Origin: Companilactobacillus musae
GTDB lineage: Bacteria; Bacillota; Bacilli; Lactobacillales; Lactobacillaceae
Length of the DNA: 64,000 nt
Assembly (NCBI RefSeq): GCF_003967595.1
Contig: NZ_BIFW01000008.1
Span: 1 to 64,000, forward strand
Reading direction: 5' to 3'
The position numbers and the translations under genes were made by a program. Shown here one piece after another: positions 1 to 8,765 of the stretch. Under the pieces are notes generated by a model. That model saw nothing but the letters and a program-made list of their open reading frames with translations, did no database searches and was not told the origin of the DNA. Each line of letters opens with the position of its first letter. Within the stretch, counting starts at the first letter, position 1.

Positions 1-660
1 GTTGTTGTTAAAGATGCCAATGGTAATACTATTACTGCTGATGATCCTGCTACTTACACCGCTAAAACTATTTCTAATAATAAACCCGTTGCCGTTACTG
101 ATCCCACTAACGGTAAACCTGTTTCTATTGTTGTTCCCGACGGTAAAGTTGGTAGTTCTGTTACTCTTAACATTCCTAACCACGATAGTGATGGATATAT
201 TGCTCCCATTTTGACCGCCACTTACGGTCCCAGTGGGGTTGTTGTTAAAGATGCCAATGGTAATACTATTACTGCTGATGATCCTGCTACTTACACCGCT
301 AAAACTATTTCTAACAATGAAGCTGTTGCCGTTACTGATCCTACTACCGGTAAATCTGTTTCCATTGACGTTCCTGACGGTAAAGTTGGTAGTTCTGTTA
401 CTCTTAATATTCCTGACCATAACGGATATATCACTCCAGTTCTAACTGCTACCTATAGCCCTAACGGGGCTATTGTTAAAGACGCTAATAACAATATTAT
501 TACTGTTGATAATCCAGCTACTTACACCGGAAATGCTAATCCAGCAACCAATGTAAACGTCAAAAATCCTGACGGAACTAATGGTGAGCCCATAAATATT
601 CCTGCTGGTAAATATGGTGATCCTGATAAAACTATAAGTCTTCCTGAAGTTTCCGGTTAT
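1..660 (+). repeat. Tandem coding repeat, ~237-bp period
   Basis: Bases 1-~195 recur almost unchanged from 238 (period 237 bp, 79 codons). The next unit (~420-660) is clearly diverged. Near-identity of the 5' units at the DNA level indicates recent duplication or homogenisation, and the repeat continues off the left edge. Confidence 0.85.
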
Positions 661-1695
661 GAAACACCCAAAATCACAGTAACCTACGGTGCTAACGGTA
701 AACCATTAATTAAAGACCAAGACGGAAATACAATCAGCGAGGATAATTCATATACCTATACAGGTGTTGAAAATAAAAAAACTACCATAAACGTTAAAAC
801 TCCGGATGGTAAAACCGTCGCTTTAGATATACCCGCTGGCCGTTACGGTGATAATCCTGTAAAGATAAGTGCACAGAATATTTCTGGATATACTGCCCCT
901 ACGGTCATTGTCACATACGGTAAAGATGGGAAACCATCAATTTCCAATGTTAAAACGCCTGATAAAAAGCTTTCGGATACAGACGTCTTAACATATACCA
1001 AGAATCCTTCACATAGCTCAAATGGAAATCATACTAATAATGAAAGCAACACTCCTTCTGAAACAACATCCCCAGAACAAAACGTTCAAAACATCGCCAC
1101 ATATAGCGAGAAGGGACAAATTAACGTCTACGCTTTGGGATCAGATAACAAAATGTCAGCTATTGGTAACCGTGGTTTAGCTTATCAATCAACTTGGTAC
1201 TCTGACCAAAAAGTAACTGTTGATGGTATTCAATACTACCGTGTTGCTACCAATGAATGGGTCAAAGCTAGTCAAGTTTACCCATACGAAGATGTTAACT
1301 TTGATGTTAGAACTTACGACAAAACAGCCAAAGTTCTTTATAAATCAGAAGATGAAATCATCAACAACAGAATGCTAGCTCCTAATACAAGCTGGTTCAG
1401 TGATCGTGTTACATACGTCATTAATGGCGAAAAGTATTATCGTGTTGCTACTAACGAATTTGTCAGTGCTAAAGATGCCTATGTTTACGAACCAACAAAT
1501 ATGGTCGTCACAACCAACGTTAATATCCCTGCTACTGCACTTTACTCAGCTAAAGGTGAACTAGTAACTAATAGATCACTTGCGGCCGATACAAGCTGGT
1601 TAGTTGATAGCATTACTTATATCAATGGTGTTAAATACTATCGCGTTGCTACTAACGAATTCGTTAAAGCTAGCGATGTTGATAACAATCACTAA
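1..1695 (+). CDS. Repeat-containing SLAP-domain surface protein, 5' end outside window
   Basis: The open frame runs from base 1 to the TAA at 1693-1695 (564 residues visible), so the start and any signal peptide lie upstream. Residues 1-~325 are four to five tandem beta-rich modules of 77-79 residues built around GY(I/T)xP...TYGxxG and the motif PDGK(V/T). The modules degrade towards the C terminus. A Ser/Asn-rich linker (~335-360) leads to three SLAP-like modules (~365-564), each with W(Y/F)SD and YYRVATNE(W/F)V. SLAP modules attach proteins non-covalently to the cell wall. An extracellular adhesin or envelope role is inferred. The next gene encodes a related C terminus. Confidence 0.85.
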   Translation, partial: VVVKDANGNTITADDPATYTAKTISNNKPVAVTDPTNGKPVSIVVPDGKVGSSVTLNIPNHDSDGYIAPILTATYGPSGVVVKDANGNTITADDPATYTAKTISNNEAVAVTDPTTGKSVSIDVPDGKVGSSVTLNIPDHNGYITPVLTATYSPNGAIVKDANNNIITVDNPATYTGNANPATNVNVKNPDGTNGEPINIPAGKYGDPDKTISLPEVSGYETPKITVTYGANGKPLIKDQDGNTISEDNSYTYTGVENKKTTINVKTPDGKTVALDIPAGRYGDNPVKISAQNISGYTAPTVIVTYGKDGKPSISNVKTPDKKLSDTDVLTYTKNPSHSSNGNHTNNESNTPSETTSPEQNVQNIATYSEKGQINVYALGSDNKMSAIGNRGLAYQSTWYSDQKVTVDGIQYYRVATNEWVKASQVYPYEDVNFDVRTYDKTAKVLYKSEDEIINNRMLAPNTSWFSDRVTYVINGEKYYRVATNEFVSAKDAYVYEPTNMVVTTNVNIPATALYSAKGELVTNRSLAADTSWLVDSITYINGVKYYRVATNEFVKASDVDNNH

Positions 1696-1710
1696 AGTCA
1701 AATTCCACAC

Positions 1711-1752
1711 AAAAACAAACTCCTATTCAGTATTTAGGGGTTTGTTTTTTTA
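1711..1752 (+). terminator. Intrinsic terminator of first SLAP gene
   Basis: AAAAACAAACTCCTA pairs with TAGGGGTTTGTTTTT (one G-U) followed by a T run, 16 bp after the stop codon. Confidence 0.85.
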
Positions 1753-1825
1753 TAATTTATTTTATGTTCTTGCATGAAATTGACTTATACTAGAGTACAT
1801 ACTGCAAATTTAGGGGTAAAATTTC

Positions 1826-3727
1826 ATGCAATCATATAAAGTCTCCATATTTAAACGATTAATTAATCCAAAATCATATTGGTTATTAATCATAATTTTT
1901 TTGTTCTTTAACGTATTTTCATTTTTAAAATCTCCAGAAATTGTAAATGCCGATAGTTCAAATACTGCTACCACAACTAAAAACATTTTTACAATTCCTA
2001 GCGATGCTACGGCTCAAGGTACAGCTAATAATCAAAGCAACTCAAGTAAATGGTATATCAAAGACGGCATACTACATTTTGGACCAGGGGTAATTAAATT
2101 TTATGACCAAATAAACAATTGGGATAAATATTCTGATCAAATAACATCAATTTCTTTCGATGGACAAATTAGTCTTGTAGACGCTTCGCAGAAAAAAACC
2201 AATATAGGTGGTTTTTTAAGTAATCTTCCTAACTTGGCAAAAATAGATAATCTTGATAACCTAGATGTTTCTAGAACAACTAATTTTTCTAAACTTTTTC
2301 AAAATGATTCCAAACTAAAAGAACTTGATTTATCTACCTGGGACACATCTAATGTTACTGGAATGTTTAAGACATTTCTGAACGATTCTTCATTATCTAT
2401 TCTTAATACTTCCCACTGGAATACAGAAAAGGTTGAAGATATGGGTAGTATGTTCAGCGGTGATTCTTCACTAACAAAGTTAGATCTTTCCACCTTTGAC
2501 ACATCTAATGTTACAAATTTTGCTTCTATGTTTTACAGCGATTCTAATTTAATCGATTTAAATATCTCTAGTTTTAACACTAAAAATGCCGATTATACTG
2601 ATCATATGTTTGATGGCCTTTCAAAAATCAAAACTATTAATCTCCCTAAAACATTTGATACCAGTAAAGCACGGGGAATTGGGGCTATGTTTAGTGACGA
2701 CATTTCACTAGAAAATATCGATATCTCCAATCTTGATACATCCAACGCATTGATAGATTCTGATATGAATATAGGCGATAATTTATTTGGAAGTATGCAG
2801 ATTGATGATGCTAAGGAATGTGATAATAATCTAAGATCCATAACACTTGGTCCAAAAAATAAACTAGACAATAATTTTTCCATTTCCGACAAAATATCTG
2901 ATACCTGGGTAAACATAGGAAACGGTTCTGTTAAAACTCCACAGGCAAATCTTTCTTTCCATACCGGTGTCGATACCACTGATGCTTACAAAATCTATGA
3001 TGGTACAGCCAAAACGGTTGAAACTTTCGTACCAAAGTTAACTACTGTTACTAGTGATGTCACTATCCCTTCAAACCTCAATGATCAAGTTGTTAAAAAT
3101 GTAACTGGTACAGTTGGAAAAACAGTCTTAGTTGATGTTCCTTCAATCAAGGGCTACACTCCTGATAAACAAAAAGTTACTGCCAATGTTTATAATGACG
3201 GTACTATAATTACTACTGAAAAAGTAACTTATAAAAAAAATCCATCATCACACCACAGCAGTTCTTCAAGTTCCAATCATAATAACCATAATCAAAACGA
3301 ATCTAATAAAATCATCAAACAAAACGCTGATATAGCAACTTATTCTGACAAGAAAAATGTTCCTATCTACTCCTATAACAATGAATCCATGAATTTTATT
3401 TCCAACAAAGAATTATCTCATGGTACCGATTGGTTTACTGATGAAAATATAACTATCAACGACAAAATTTACTATCGAGTTGCTAACAATGAGTGGGTTG
3501 AAGCCAGTCGCGTCTATCCTTATAAAAATGACAAGAAAGTAATCAAAACACATGCTAAAACTATTACCTATCTTTCAAAAGCAGAAGGCATAGCTGTTTC
3601 CAATCGTGCGTTAGCACCAAGTACTCTTTGGAAGTCTGATAGATATACTACTATAAATGGTATTAAATACTATCGCGTTGCTACTAACGAATTCGTTAAA
3701 GCTAGCGATGTTGACACCAACTATTAA
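1826..3727 (+). CDS. BspA-type LRR surface protein with two SLAP modules
   Basis: This is a 633-residue secreted protein. Residues ~17-40 form a hydrophobic signal segment with likely cleavage after VNA (~43). Residues ~100-310 hold BspA/DUF285 leucine-rich repeats recognised by the recurring LDLSxFDTSNVTxxxxMF pattern. Residues ~385-475 form a MucBP-like beta module (VPSIKGYTPDKQKV). A Ser/His/Asn linker (SSHHSSSSSSNHNNHNQN) precedes two SLAP-like modules (~500-633). The start is fixed by AGGGG 11 bp upstream. BspA repeats are typical of adhesins. The last ~58 coding bases are nearly identical to the 3' end of the preceding gene. Confidence 0.9.
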   Translation: MQSYKVSIFKRLINPKSYWLLIIIFLFFNVFSFLKSPEIVNADSSNTATTTKNIFTIPSDATAQGTANNQSNSSKWYIKDGILHFGPGVIKFYDQINNWDKYSDQITSISFDGQISLVDASQKKTNIGGFLSNLPNLAKIDNLDNLDVSRTTNFSKLFQNDSKLKELDLSTWDTSNVTGMFKTFLNDSSLSILNTSHWNTEKVEDMGSMFSGDSSLTKLDLSTFDTSNVTNFASMFYSDSNLIDLNISSFNTKNADYTDHMFDGLSKIKTINLPKTFDTSKARGIGAMFSDDISLENIDISNLDTSNALIDSDMNIGDNLFGSMQIDDAKECDNNLRSITLGPKNKLDNNFSISDKISDTWVNIGNGSVKTPQANLSFHTGVDTTDAYKIYDGTAKTVETFVPKLTTVTSDVTIPSNLNDQVVKNVTGTVGKTVLVDVPSIKGYTPDKQKVTANVYNDGTIITTEKVTYKKNPSSHHSSSSSSNHNNHNQNESNKIIKQNADIATYSDKKNVPIYSYNNESMNFISNKELSHGTDWFTDENITINDKIYYRVANNEWVEASRVYPYKNDKKVIKTHAKTITYLSKAEGIAVSNRALAPSTLWKSDRYTTINGIKYYRVATNEFVKASDVDTNY

Positions 3728-3735
3728 TGCAAAAC

Positions 3736-3767
3736 AAAAAACAGTCACATAATTGCGGCTGTTTTTT
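3736..3767 (+). terminator. Intrinsic terminator after BspA-SLAP gene
   Basis: AAAAAACAGTC pairs with GGCTGTTTTTT. It lies between two convergent genes and could serve both strands. Confidence 0.75.
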
Positions 3768-3794
3768 ATTTATTCTATAAATCAAAATATTATA

Positions 3795-5519
3795 TTATAG
3801 GAAAGAACGTAATATTTCTTTCATAGGTGGTAATTCAGGCAAGGATTTCTTATCAATCACATGACCTAAACCAAATTTAGCATAACCTTGGGCTTCATCC
3901 ATCATAATCTTACCTGGTAGTGGAGCTTCATCAGTTACGGCAACATCTAGCAATACTGGCTTTTCAGGATTGCGATACTTTTCAATTGCGGCTTTAAATT
4001 CTTCATCAGTTGTAATTCTTTCACCAATTCCACCACATGCTTCAGCAACTTTAGCAAAATCAATTTCAGGCAAACTAATTCCGTAATTTTGTTGGCCGGC
4101 GGATTGTTGCTCATATTCAATAAAGGCTAACAATTTATTATTTAAAACGATATACAACATTGGTAAATTATATCTAACTGCTGTAGCAAAGTCCTGCATA
4201 ACCATAGATGTGGCACCATCACCAGCAATAGCATAAACGGGACGATCTGGGAAAGCATTTTTAGCGGCAATAGCACCTGGCAAAGCGCATCCCATTGTTC
4301 CTAGCCAAGCTGAAATTGTATACATTTGTGTAGATTTGGCAGTCAAGAATCTAGCGCCAAAAGCAGTCGAGGTACCAACATCAATTGACCATATTGTATC
4401 ACTTGGAGCTGACTCACTGATATTATGGAACATCAATGATGGCAAAACGCCGTTATGCTTTTTAGTATAAACATCATGCATCCAACTGCGCCATTGTCCA
4501 ATTTTAGCAACCGCTTGATCTAAGAATGGACGTTCCTTAACTGGTTCGCCTAATTCGTTCAAACGTGCTAATGCTTCTTTAGCATCTGCCTGAATTGCAA
4601 TATTAACGTGACGACGTTTGCCTAGACGATCAGCATTGATATCAATTTGAATAGCATCAACTTTTTTATTTAAGTATGGTGCATAAGGATAATCAGTCCC
4701 TAGCATAATTACTAAATCAGCTTTTTGCATCATTTCAAAAGCCGGCTTGGTCCCTAACTTACCTAGTTGACCTAAATTATAAGGATGATCATCATCAACT
4801 AGTCCTTTTGCGGGCATAGTTTGTATAATTGGAATCTTATATTTCTCGATGAATTCTTTTGTTTCTTTCTTGGCATCTTTAATACCAATACCTGCTAAAA
4901 CGATTGGATTAGAATGAATCTTCATCATTTCCAAAACGGCCTTAATCTGGTCATCATCAACCTTGTAATTCTCCATTTGGAAATTATCAACGTTAGGTGT
5001 GAAGTTATCTTTGATCATATGATCTGGAATATCATCAGGAATTGTCAAAACAGCTACGCCTTTTTTAGCAATAGCAGTTCTGATAGCTTCGTCCATAATT
5101 CTTGGCAAAGATTGTGGGTCCATGATGATTTTATTATAAACAGCCACATCATCGAATAAGACATGCGTATCAACCTCTTGGAAGAAATCGGTATTAAGTA
5201 ACTTGGATTGAACTTGTCCCAAAATTGCTAGTACTGGCGCATGATCCATCTTGGCATCATATAATCCATTTAACAAATGGATAGCTCCAGGCCCACCAAT
5301 AGACAAACAAACGCCTAATTTTCCAGTTAATTTGGCATGAGCAGCAGCTGACAAGGCAGCCACCTCTTCATGTAGCACATGAGTAAATTTAATCTTATCT
5401 TGAGCACGATATAACGCATCAATCGTTGTATCAACAGAATCCCCAGGCAGACCATAAATATTATCTACGCCCCACTTTGCTAAAACATCTACCATTTCAT
5501 CAGATGCACGAACAGCCAT
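3795..5519 (-). CDS. spxB: Pyruvate oxidase (SpxB/PoxB type)
   Basis: This ThDP/FAD enzyme converts pyruvate, phosphate and O2 to acetyl phosphate, CO2 and H2O2. The 574 residues follow the family order: PYR domain with catalytic Glu51 in HEEVAAL, central FAD domain (~190-330, GIGIKDA, DIDADRLGKR-like), and PP domain with ThDP/Mg motif GDGATSMVMQ...NN (~433-461). The protein is somewhat shorter at both ends than the ~600-residue Lactobacillus plantarum enzyme. GGAGGG lies 6 bp before the ATG. It is a single-gene unit convergent with the SLAP gene. Other ThDP enzymes such as acetolactate synthase are less likely given the overall similarity to PoxB. Confidence 0.88.
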   Translation of the reverse strand: MAVRASDEMVDVLAKWGVDNIYGLPGDSVDTTIDALYRAQDKIKFTHVLHEEVAALSAAAHAKLTGKLGVCLSIGGPGAIHLLNGLYDAKMDHAPVLAILGQVQSKLLNTDFFQEVDTHVLFDDVAVYNKIIMDPQSLPRIMDEAIRTAIAKKGVAVLTIPDDIPDHMIKDNFTPNVDNFQMENYKVDDDQIKAVLEMMKIHSNPIVLAGIGIKDAKKETKEFIEKYKIPIIQTMPAKGLVDDDHPYNLGQLGKLGTKPAFEMMQKADLVIMLGTDYPYAPYLNKKVDAIQIDINADRLGKRRHVNIAIQADAKEALARLNELGEPVKERPFLDQAVAKIGQWRSWMHDVYTKKHNGVLPSLMFHNISESAPSDTIWSIDVGTSTAFGARFLTAKSTQMYTISAWLGTMGCALPGAIAAKNAFPDRPVYAIAGDGATSMVMQDFATAVRYNLPMLYIVLNNKLLAFIEYEQQSAGQQNYGISLPEIDFAKVAEACGGIGERITTDEEFKAAIEKYRNPEKPVLLDVAVTDEAPLPGKIMMDEAQGYAKFGLGHVIDKKSLPELPPMKEILRSFL

Positions 5520-5713
5520 AATTGTCCCTCCTAATATCTATTACTTATAACGTACCACAATCATTTCACAATTAAAGTAATATGCTCATTCTTGGGACAG
5601 TAGTTTGCTTATATATTGATAAATAAGTTTGTGAAATATTTTCTTATGATTAATTCTATTTTTGAACTTTTCTGTTATTATATGAATATAAGTTACTGAG
5701 GGGGATTTTCAAA

Positions 5714-6235
5714 ATGGTCAGACAGTTCCAACTATATCGTTGGTTACGGTTTATTTTTCTGCTGGTCGCTGGGACTTTGATAGTGATCGAACCGATAAAA
5801 AGCTTTAACATCATCATCTATATTGTTTCCAGCTACATTGCCATTTATGGAATACTTTCCATTTTTGATGGTCTACATATTCGCCGAACCACCGGTGAAA
5901 ATAATATTGCAATTGGAATGGGTATCGGAGCTTTATTTTTAGCCCTTGGCGTTTTATTATTTGCTAAATTCTTTGTTACTTTAGTTCCATCAGTCTTGGG
6001 GATTATTCTTTTAGTTAATGGTATCAATCAATTTCGAGATTCTCATGAAATGACAAAAAGAGTTCAGATAACACCCTACCTTGATTACTTTTACTCAGCA
6101 CTGTTGATGCTGGCAGGAATCGTGTTTATTCTGAACCCTTCTAAAACAATTATTTTTATTTATCAATTATTCGGTTTGAGTTTAGTAATACTAGCTTTCT
6201 TTGAAATTATAAATTCCAGAATCTATCGTGGTTAG
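5714..6235 (+). CDS. DUF308 (HdeD-like) membrane protein
   Basis: The 173 residues form about six hydrophobic segments (~12-30, 33-52, 67-86, 89-107, 123-142, 147-166). Motifs typical of the DUF308 family are visible (GxLxVxxP near the start, GIxxxxxGI). GAGGGGGA lies 9 bp before the ATG. A promoter with TTGAAC at 5664-5669 is plausible. The gene is divergent from pyruvate oxidase. Function is unknown; E. coli HdeD is linked to acid stress, which cannot be transferred safely. Confidence 0.75.
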   Translation: MVRQFQLYRWLRFIFLLVAGTLIVIEPIKSFNIIIYIVSSYIAIYGILSIFDGLHIRRTTGENNIAIGMGIGALFLALGVLLFAKFFVTLVPSVLGIILLVNGINQFRDSHEMTKRVQITPYLDYFYSALLMLAGIVFILNPSKTIIFIYQLFGLSLVILAFFEIINSRIYRG

Positions 6236-6604
6236 TTAGATCTGGATTTTTTTTAGAGTAATTGTACTCAAGCTGTTAGTAATGGCACTCTTATCAAAAT
6301 GTGTAGTTGCCTGCCAAGTTTGAACATTTTCACCATTACGGACGGAGATAGCTTCAACCATCAAACGTCCCAATTTAAGATTATTTAAATTATGTAGTGA
6401 TACGCCCAATACCGCAGCGGAATTATCTTTATCAACATTTAAGTTAGCACCAATACTTGCAGCGGTTTCCGATAACATAGCATTGATGATACCCTCTTTA
6501 TTACTTTCCATTTGGAGATGCTCTTCAGTCAGGTCCATCTGTAAAATCACTTTATGCCTGCCTTGTTCAACCACTTTTATTCCCATATCATTTAGTAAAC
6601 TCAT
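6236..6604 (-). CDS. Hotdog-fold thioesterase (PaaI/DHNA-CoA type)
   Basis: A 122-residue protein with the hotdog pattern: GHKV-like strand, central helix EGIINAMLSETAASIGAN and NLKLGRLMVEAISVRNGENVQTW. It resembles 4HBT/PaaI acyl-CoA thioesterases. A TTG 12 bp upstream is in frame but overlaps the GAGG ribosome binding site, so the ATG at 6604 is chosen. Its stop codon abuts the stop of the convergent DUF308 gene with no gap. It is divergent from the MenE-like ligase, so an acyl-CoA role connected with that ligase (DHNA-CoA hydrolysis in menaquinone synthesis) is an inference from context. Confidence 0.75.
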   Translation of the reverse strand: MSLLNDMGIKVVEQGRHKVILQMDLTEEHLQMESNKEGIINAMLSETAASIGANLNVDKDNSAAVLGVSLHNLNNLKLGRLMVEAISVRNGENVQTWQATTHFDKSAITNSLSTITLKKIQI

Positions 6605-6716
6605 TTTATACCTCAATTTTTTTCAATAATTAGTTAAGTTTTATTGTGTAAATGTTTTACAATTTAGTCATAGCTCTTTAATCGTATCAAAATTTCAAAG
6701 GAAAAGAGGTCAAATT

Positions 6717-8174
6717 TTGGAAAACTGGTTAGTCAAACGTGCAAAACTTGATCCTGATAAAATCGCCCTTATCCTAGAACATGCCGATTTTACCTTTGGT
6801 GAACTTAATTCAACTGTCCAACTCTTTGCTAGCAAATTATTCACCAGCGGTATTCGTCAAAATGATTCTGTGGCACTTTTTTCCGATAACTGTTTTAATG
6901 GCTACGTTGCCATTTTAGCACTTCAACAGTTAGGAACACGAACTATCTTCCTTGATACTGGACTTTCAAAAGACACTTTGACATATCAAATCAATGATTG
7001 TCATCCCAAAACAATTCTTATCAGTGATTCAGTGAATACTTCGGAAATAGACCATATTAACTGGGATAAAACTATGATGTCGGAAGTTTTAAGCCTTAAT
7101 CCAACTAAAAATTACCGACCTGTTTCTGAATTTGACAATTCTCAAGTAGCAACTATCTTCTATACACCCAATGCTGATAAAAAAGATACTGGCGTTATGC
7201 TGACTTACGGTAATTATTTTTACTCTGCTATGGGAACTACTTTAAATTTAGGTATTAACAAACAAGATACCTGGGTCTTAACTTTGCCCATCTTCAATGT
7301 ACCGGGGCTTTCAATCATCATGCGTTCTTTGATCTACGGAATTGGGGTTTACTTAATTGATGGATTTAACATTGATTTGATCAATAAAGTTTTGATCAAT
7401 GAAAGAGCTACCATCATTTCCTTAACGCCCACACTTTTAAGGGAATTATTGAATACTTTACCAAAAGGAAGTCGTTATAACGAACACTTCCGTTGCATCT
7501 TTTTAGGAACTGGTTTAATTGATAATTGGACTCTCCTACGTTGCAACATGCTCGATATACCGGTTTTACAATCTTACGGTATGACTGAAACGACTGCTAA
7601 CATCTCAGCACTCAACTTTAATGATGCCGAAATCAAAGCGGGTTCTTGTGGACAGCCATTTTTTACTGAACAAGTTAGGATCACCAATATCAATCAAGAT
7701 AATATCGGTTGTATTGAGGTCAAATCTCCCACTATTGCTGCTGGTTATCTCAATAAGGATAAACTATTCAAAAATCGTTTTACAAGTGACGGCTTTTTCA
7801 AAACTGGAGATGTCGGCTATCTCGATGATGATAATTTCTTGTATCTCAAAGGACGTCAGGCTGATTTGATCTATTCTGGTAATAAGATCATCTATCCTGA
7901 AGAAGTCGAAAACGTTTATCATAGTGTTAACGGCATTACCGATATTTGTATTGTTGGTATCAAGGGGGATCATGGCAAGCAGATTCCTATTGCTTACTTA
8001 ACCTTAAAGGATAACGCCTATTTAACTAGTGAGGATTTACATGAGTTTGGACAACATAATTTAATCAATTATCAAGTTCCAATTGAATTTCGTTTGATAG
8101 AAAAATTTCCTAAAAGTACTGGTGGTAAAATCTTACGAAATCGATTGTTTAATTTGAAATATAAGGTTATTTAA
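6717..8174 (+). CDS. menE: MenE-like acyl-CoA ligase (o-succinylbenzoate-CoA ligase family)
   Basis: This is a 485-residue ANL-superfamily adenylate-forming enzyme. Motifs seen: A5 YGMTETT (~285), A7 TGDVGYLD (~362), A8 GRQADLIYSGNKIIYPEEVE (~380) and A10 lysine in PKSTGGKILR (~470). The A3 phosphate loop, normally YTSGTTGKPKGV, reads YTPNADKKDTGV, so the Ser/Thr/Gly-rich ATP loop is degraded. The start is TTG with AGAGGT 7 bp upstream. MenE makes OSB-CoA in menaquinone synthesis, but no other men gene is in the window except a possible thioesterase divergent from it. Activity is uncertain because of the A3 change. Confidence 0.72.
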   Translation: MENWLVKRAKLDPDKIALILEHADFTFGELNSTVQLFASKLFTSGIRQNDSVALFSDNCFNGYVAILALQQLGTRTIFLDTGLSKDTLTYQINDCHPKTILISDSVNTSEIDHINWDKTMMSEVLSLNPTKNYRPVSEFDNSQVATIFYTPNADKKDTGVMLTYGNYFYSAMGTTLNLGINKQDTWVLTLPIFNVPGLSIIMRSLIYGIGVYLIDGFNIDLINKVLINERATIISLTPTLLRELLNTLPKGSRYNEHFRCIFLGTGLIDNWTLLRCNMLDIPVLQSYGMTETTANISALNFNDAEIKAGSCGQPFFTEQVRITNINQDNIGCIEVKSPTIAAGYLNKDKLFKNRFTSDGFFKTGDVGYLDDDNFLYLKGRQADLIYSGNKIIYPEEVENVYHSVNGITDICIVGIKGDHGKQIPIAYLTLKDNAYLTSEDLHEFGQHNLINYQVPIEFRLIEKFPKSTGGKILRNRLFNLKYKVI

Positions 8175-8189
8175 TTGAATTTCCCATTT

Positions 8190-8238
8190 AACTTAGTGGA
8201 ATGACGAGCAAAAGAAGTCATTCCACTAAGTTTTTTTG
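8190..8238 (+). terminator. Strong intrinsic terminator
   Basis: A perfect 16-bp stem, AACTTAGTGGAATGAC with its complement, an 11-nt loop and a run of T follow the ligase gene. Confidence 0.93.
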
Positions 8239-8339
8239 TATTCAAAAACTAATCAATATTTTTTATTGCACATTTTATTTTTTCCGAGTAACATAGATAA
8301 TCGTTAGTCAGCTAGCATTTATTTTGTAAGGAGTTTTAT

Positions 8340-8765
8340 ATGTCAAAAAAATACACTAATACACTGTTAAAAATTGCTGCCAACAGATTGTCTAAAAAAT
8401 TCGACGCCTTTGCCAAAGAATTTGATACTACTTGGATGCAAATGTCTGTTATTGATTTCGTTAGTCGTCGTAAAGATACTGAAACTTTTCAGCGTGATAT
8501 TGAAATCGAATTCTTTATCCAACGTTCGACTGCCACTGTCCTATTACAACGCATGGAAAAGAAGAATTTACTTTATCGTCAATCTTCCAAAACTGATGCT
8601 AGACAAAAATCAGTTTATCTAACTGATAAGGCCTTGGCTCTAGAAGAACGAATTAACGATTACATGCAGCATCAACAAGAATTGCTCTCAGAAAATTTCT
8701 CTCCGGAAGAAATTACCCAATTTGAGAAAATGCTTAACTTTTTTATTGATGGAGGTAATGATTAA
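8340..8765 (+). CDS. MarR-family transcriptional regulator
   Basis: A 141-residue winged-helix protein with the recognition-helix region IEFFIQRSTATVLLQRMEKK (~58-77) and wing SSKTDARQKSVYLT (~83-96), diagnostic of MarR. AAGGAG lies 6 bp before the ATG. Its TAA overlaps the ATG of the MFS gene (TAATG), so the two are translationally coupled. It probably represses its own operon and is relieved by a ligand of the efflux pump; the ligand is unknown. Confidence 0.88.
   Translation: MSKKYTNTLLKIAANRLSKKFDAFAKEFDTTWMQMSVIDFVSRRKDTETFQRDIEIEFFIQRSTATVLLQRMEKKNLLYRQSSKTDARQKSVYLTDKALALEERINDYMQHQQELLSENFSPEEITQFEKMLNFFIDGGND

Noticed and set aside
2-445. Leucine-rich 70-residue frames overlapping the first surface gene
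   Set aside because: They are other-frame readings of GTT/GAT/ACT-rich repeat codons and follow the 237-bp repeat; no RBS.
1-1695. LPXTG sorting signal in the surface proteins
   Set aside because: None of the surface proteins ends in LPXTG plus a hydrophobic tail; they end in SLAP-like modules.
2602-2979. 125-residue minus-strand frame inside the BspA gene
   Set aside because: It is antisense to LRR codons with no RBS; shadow frame.
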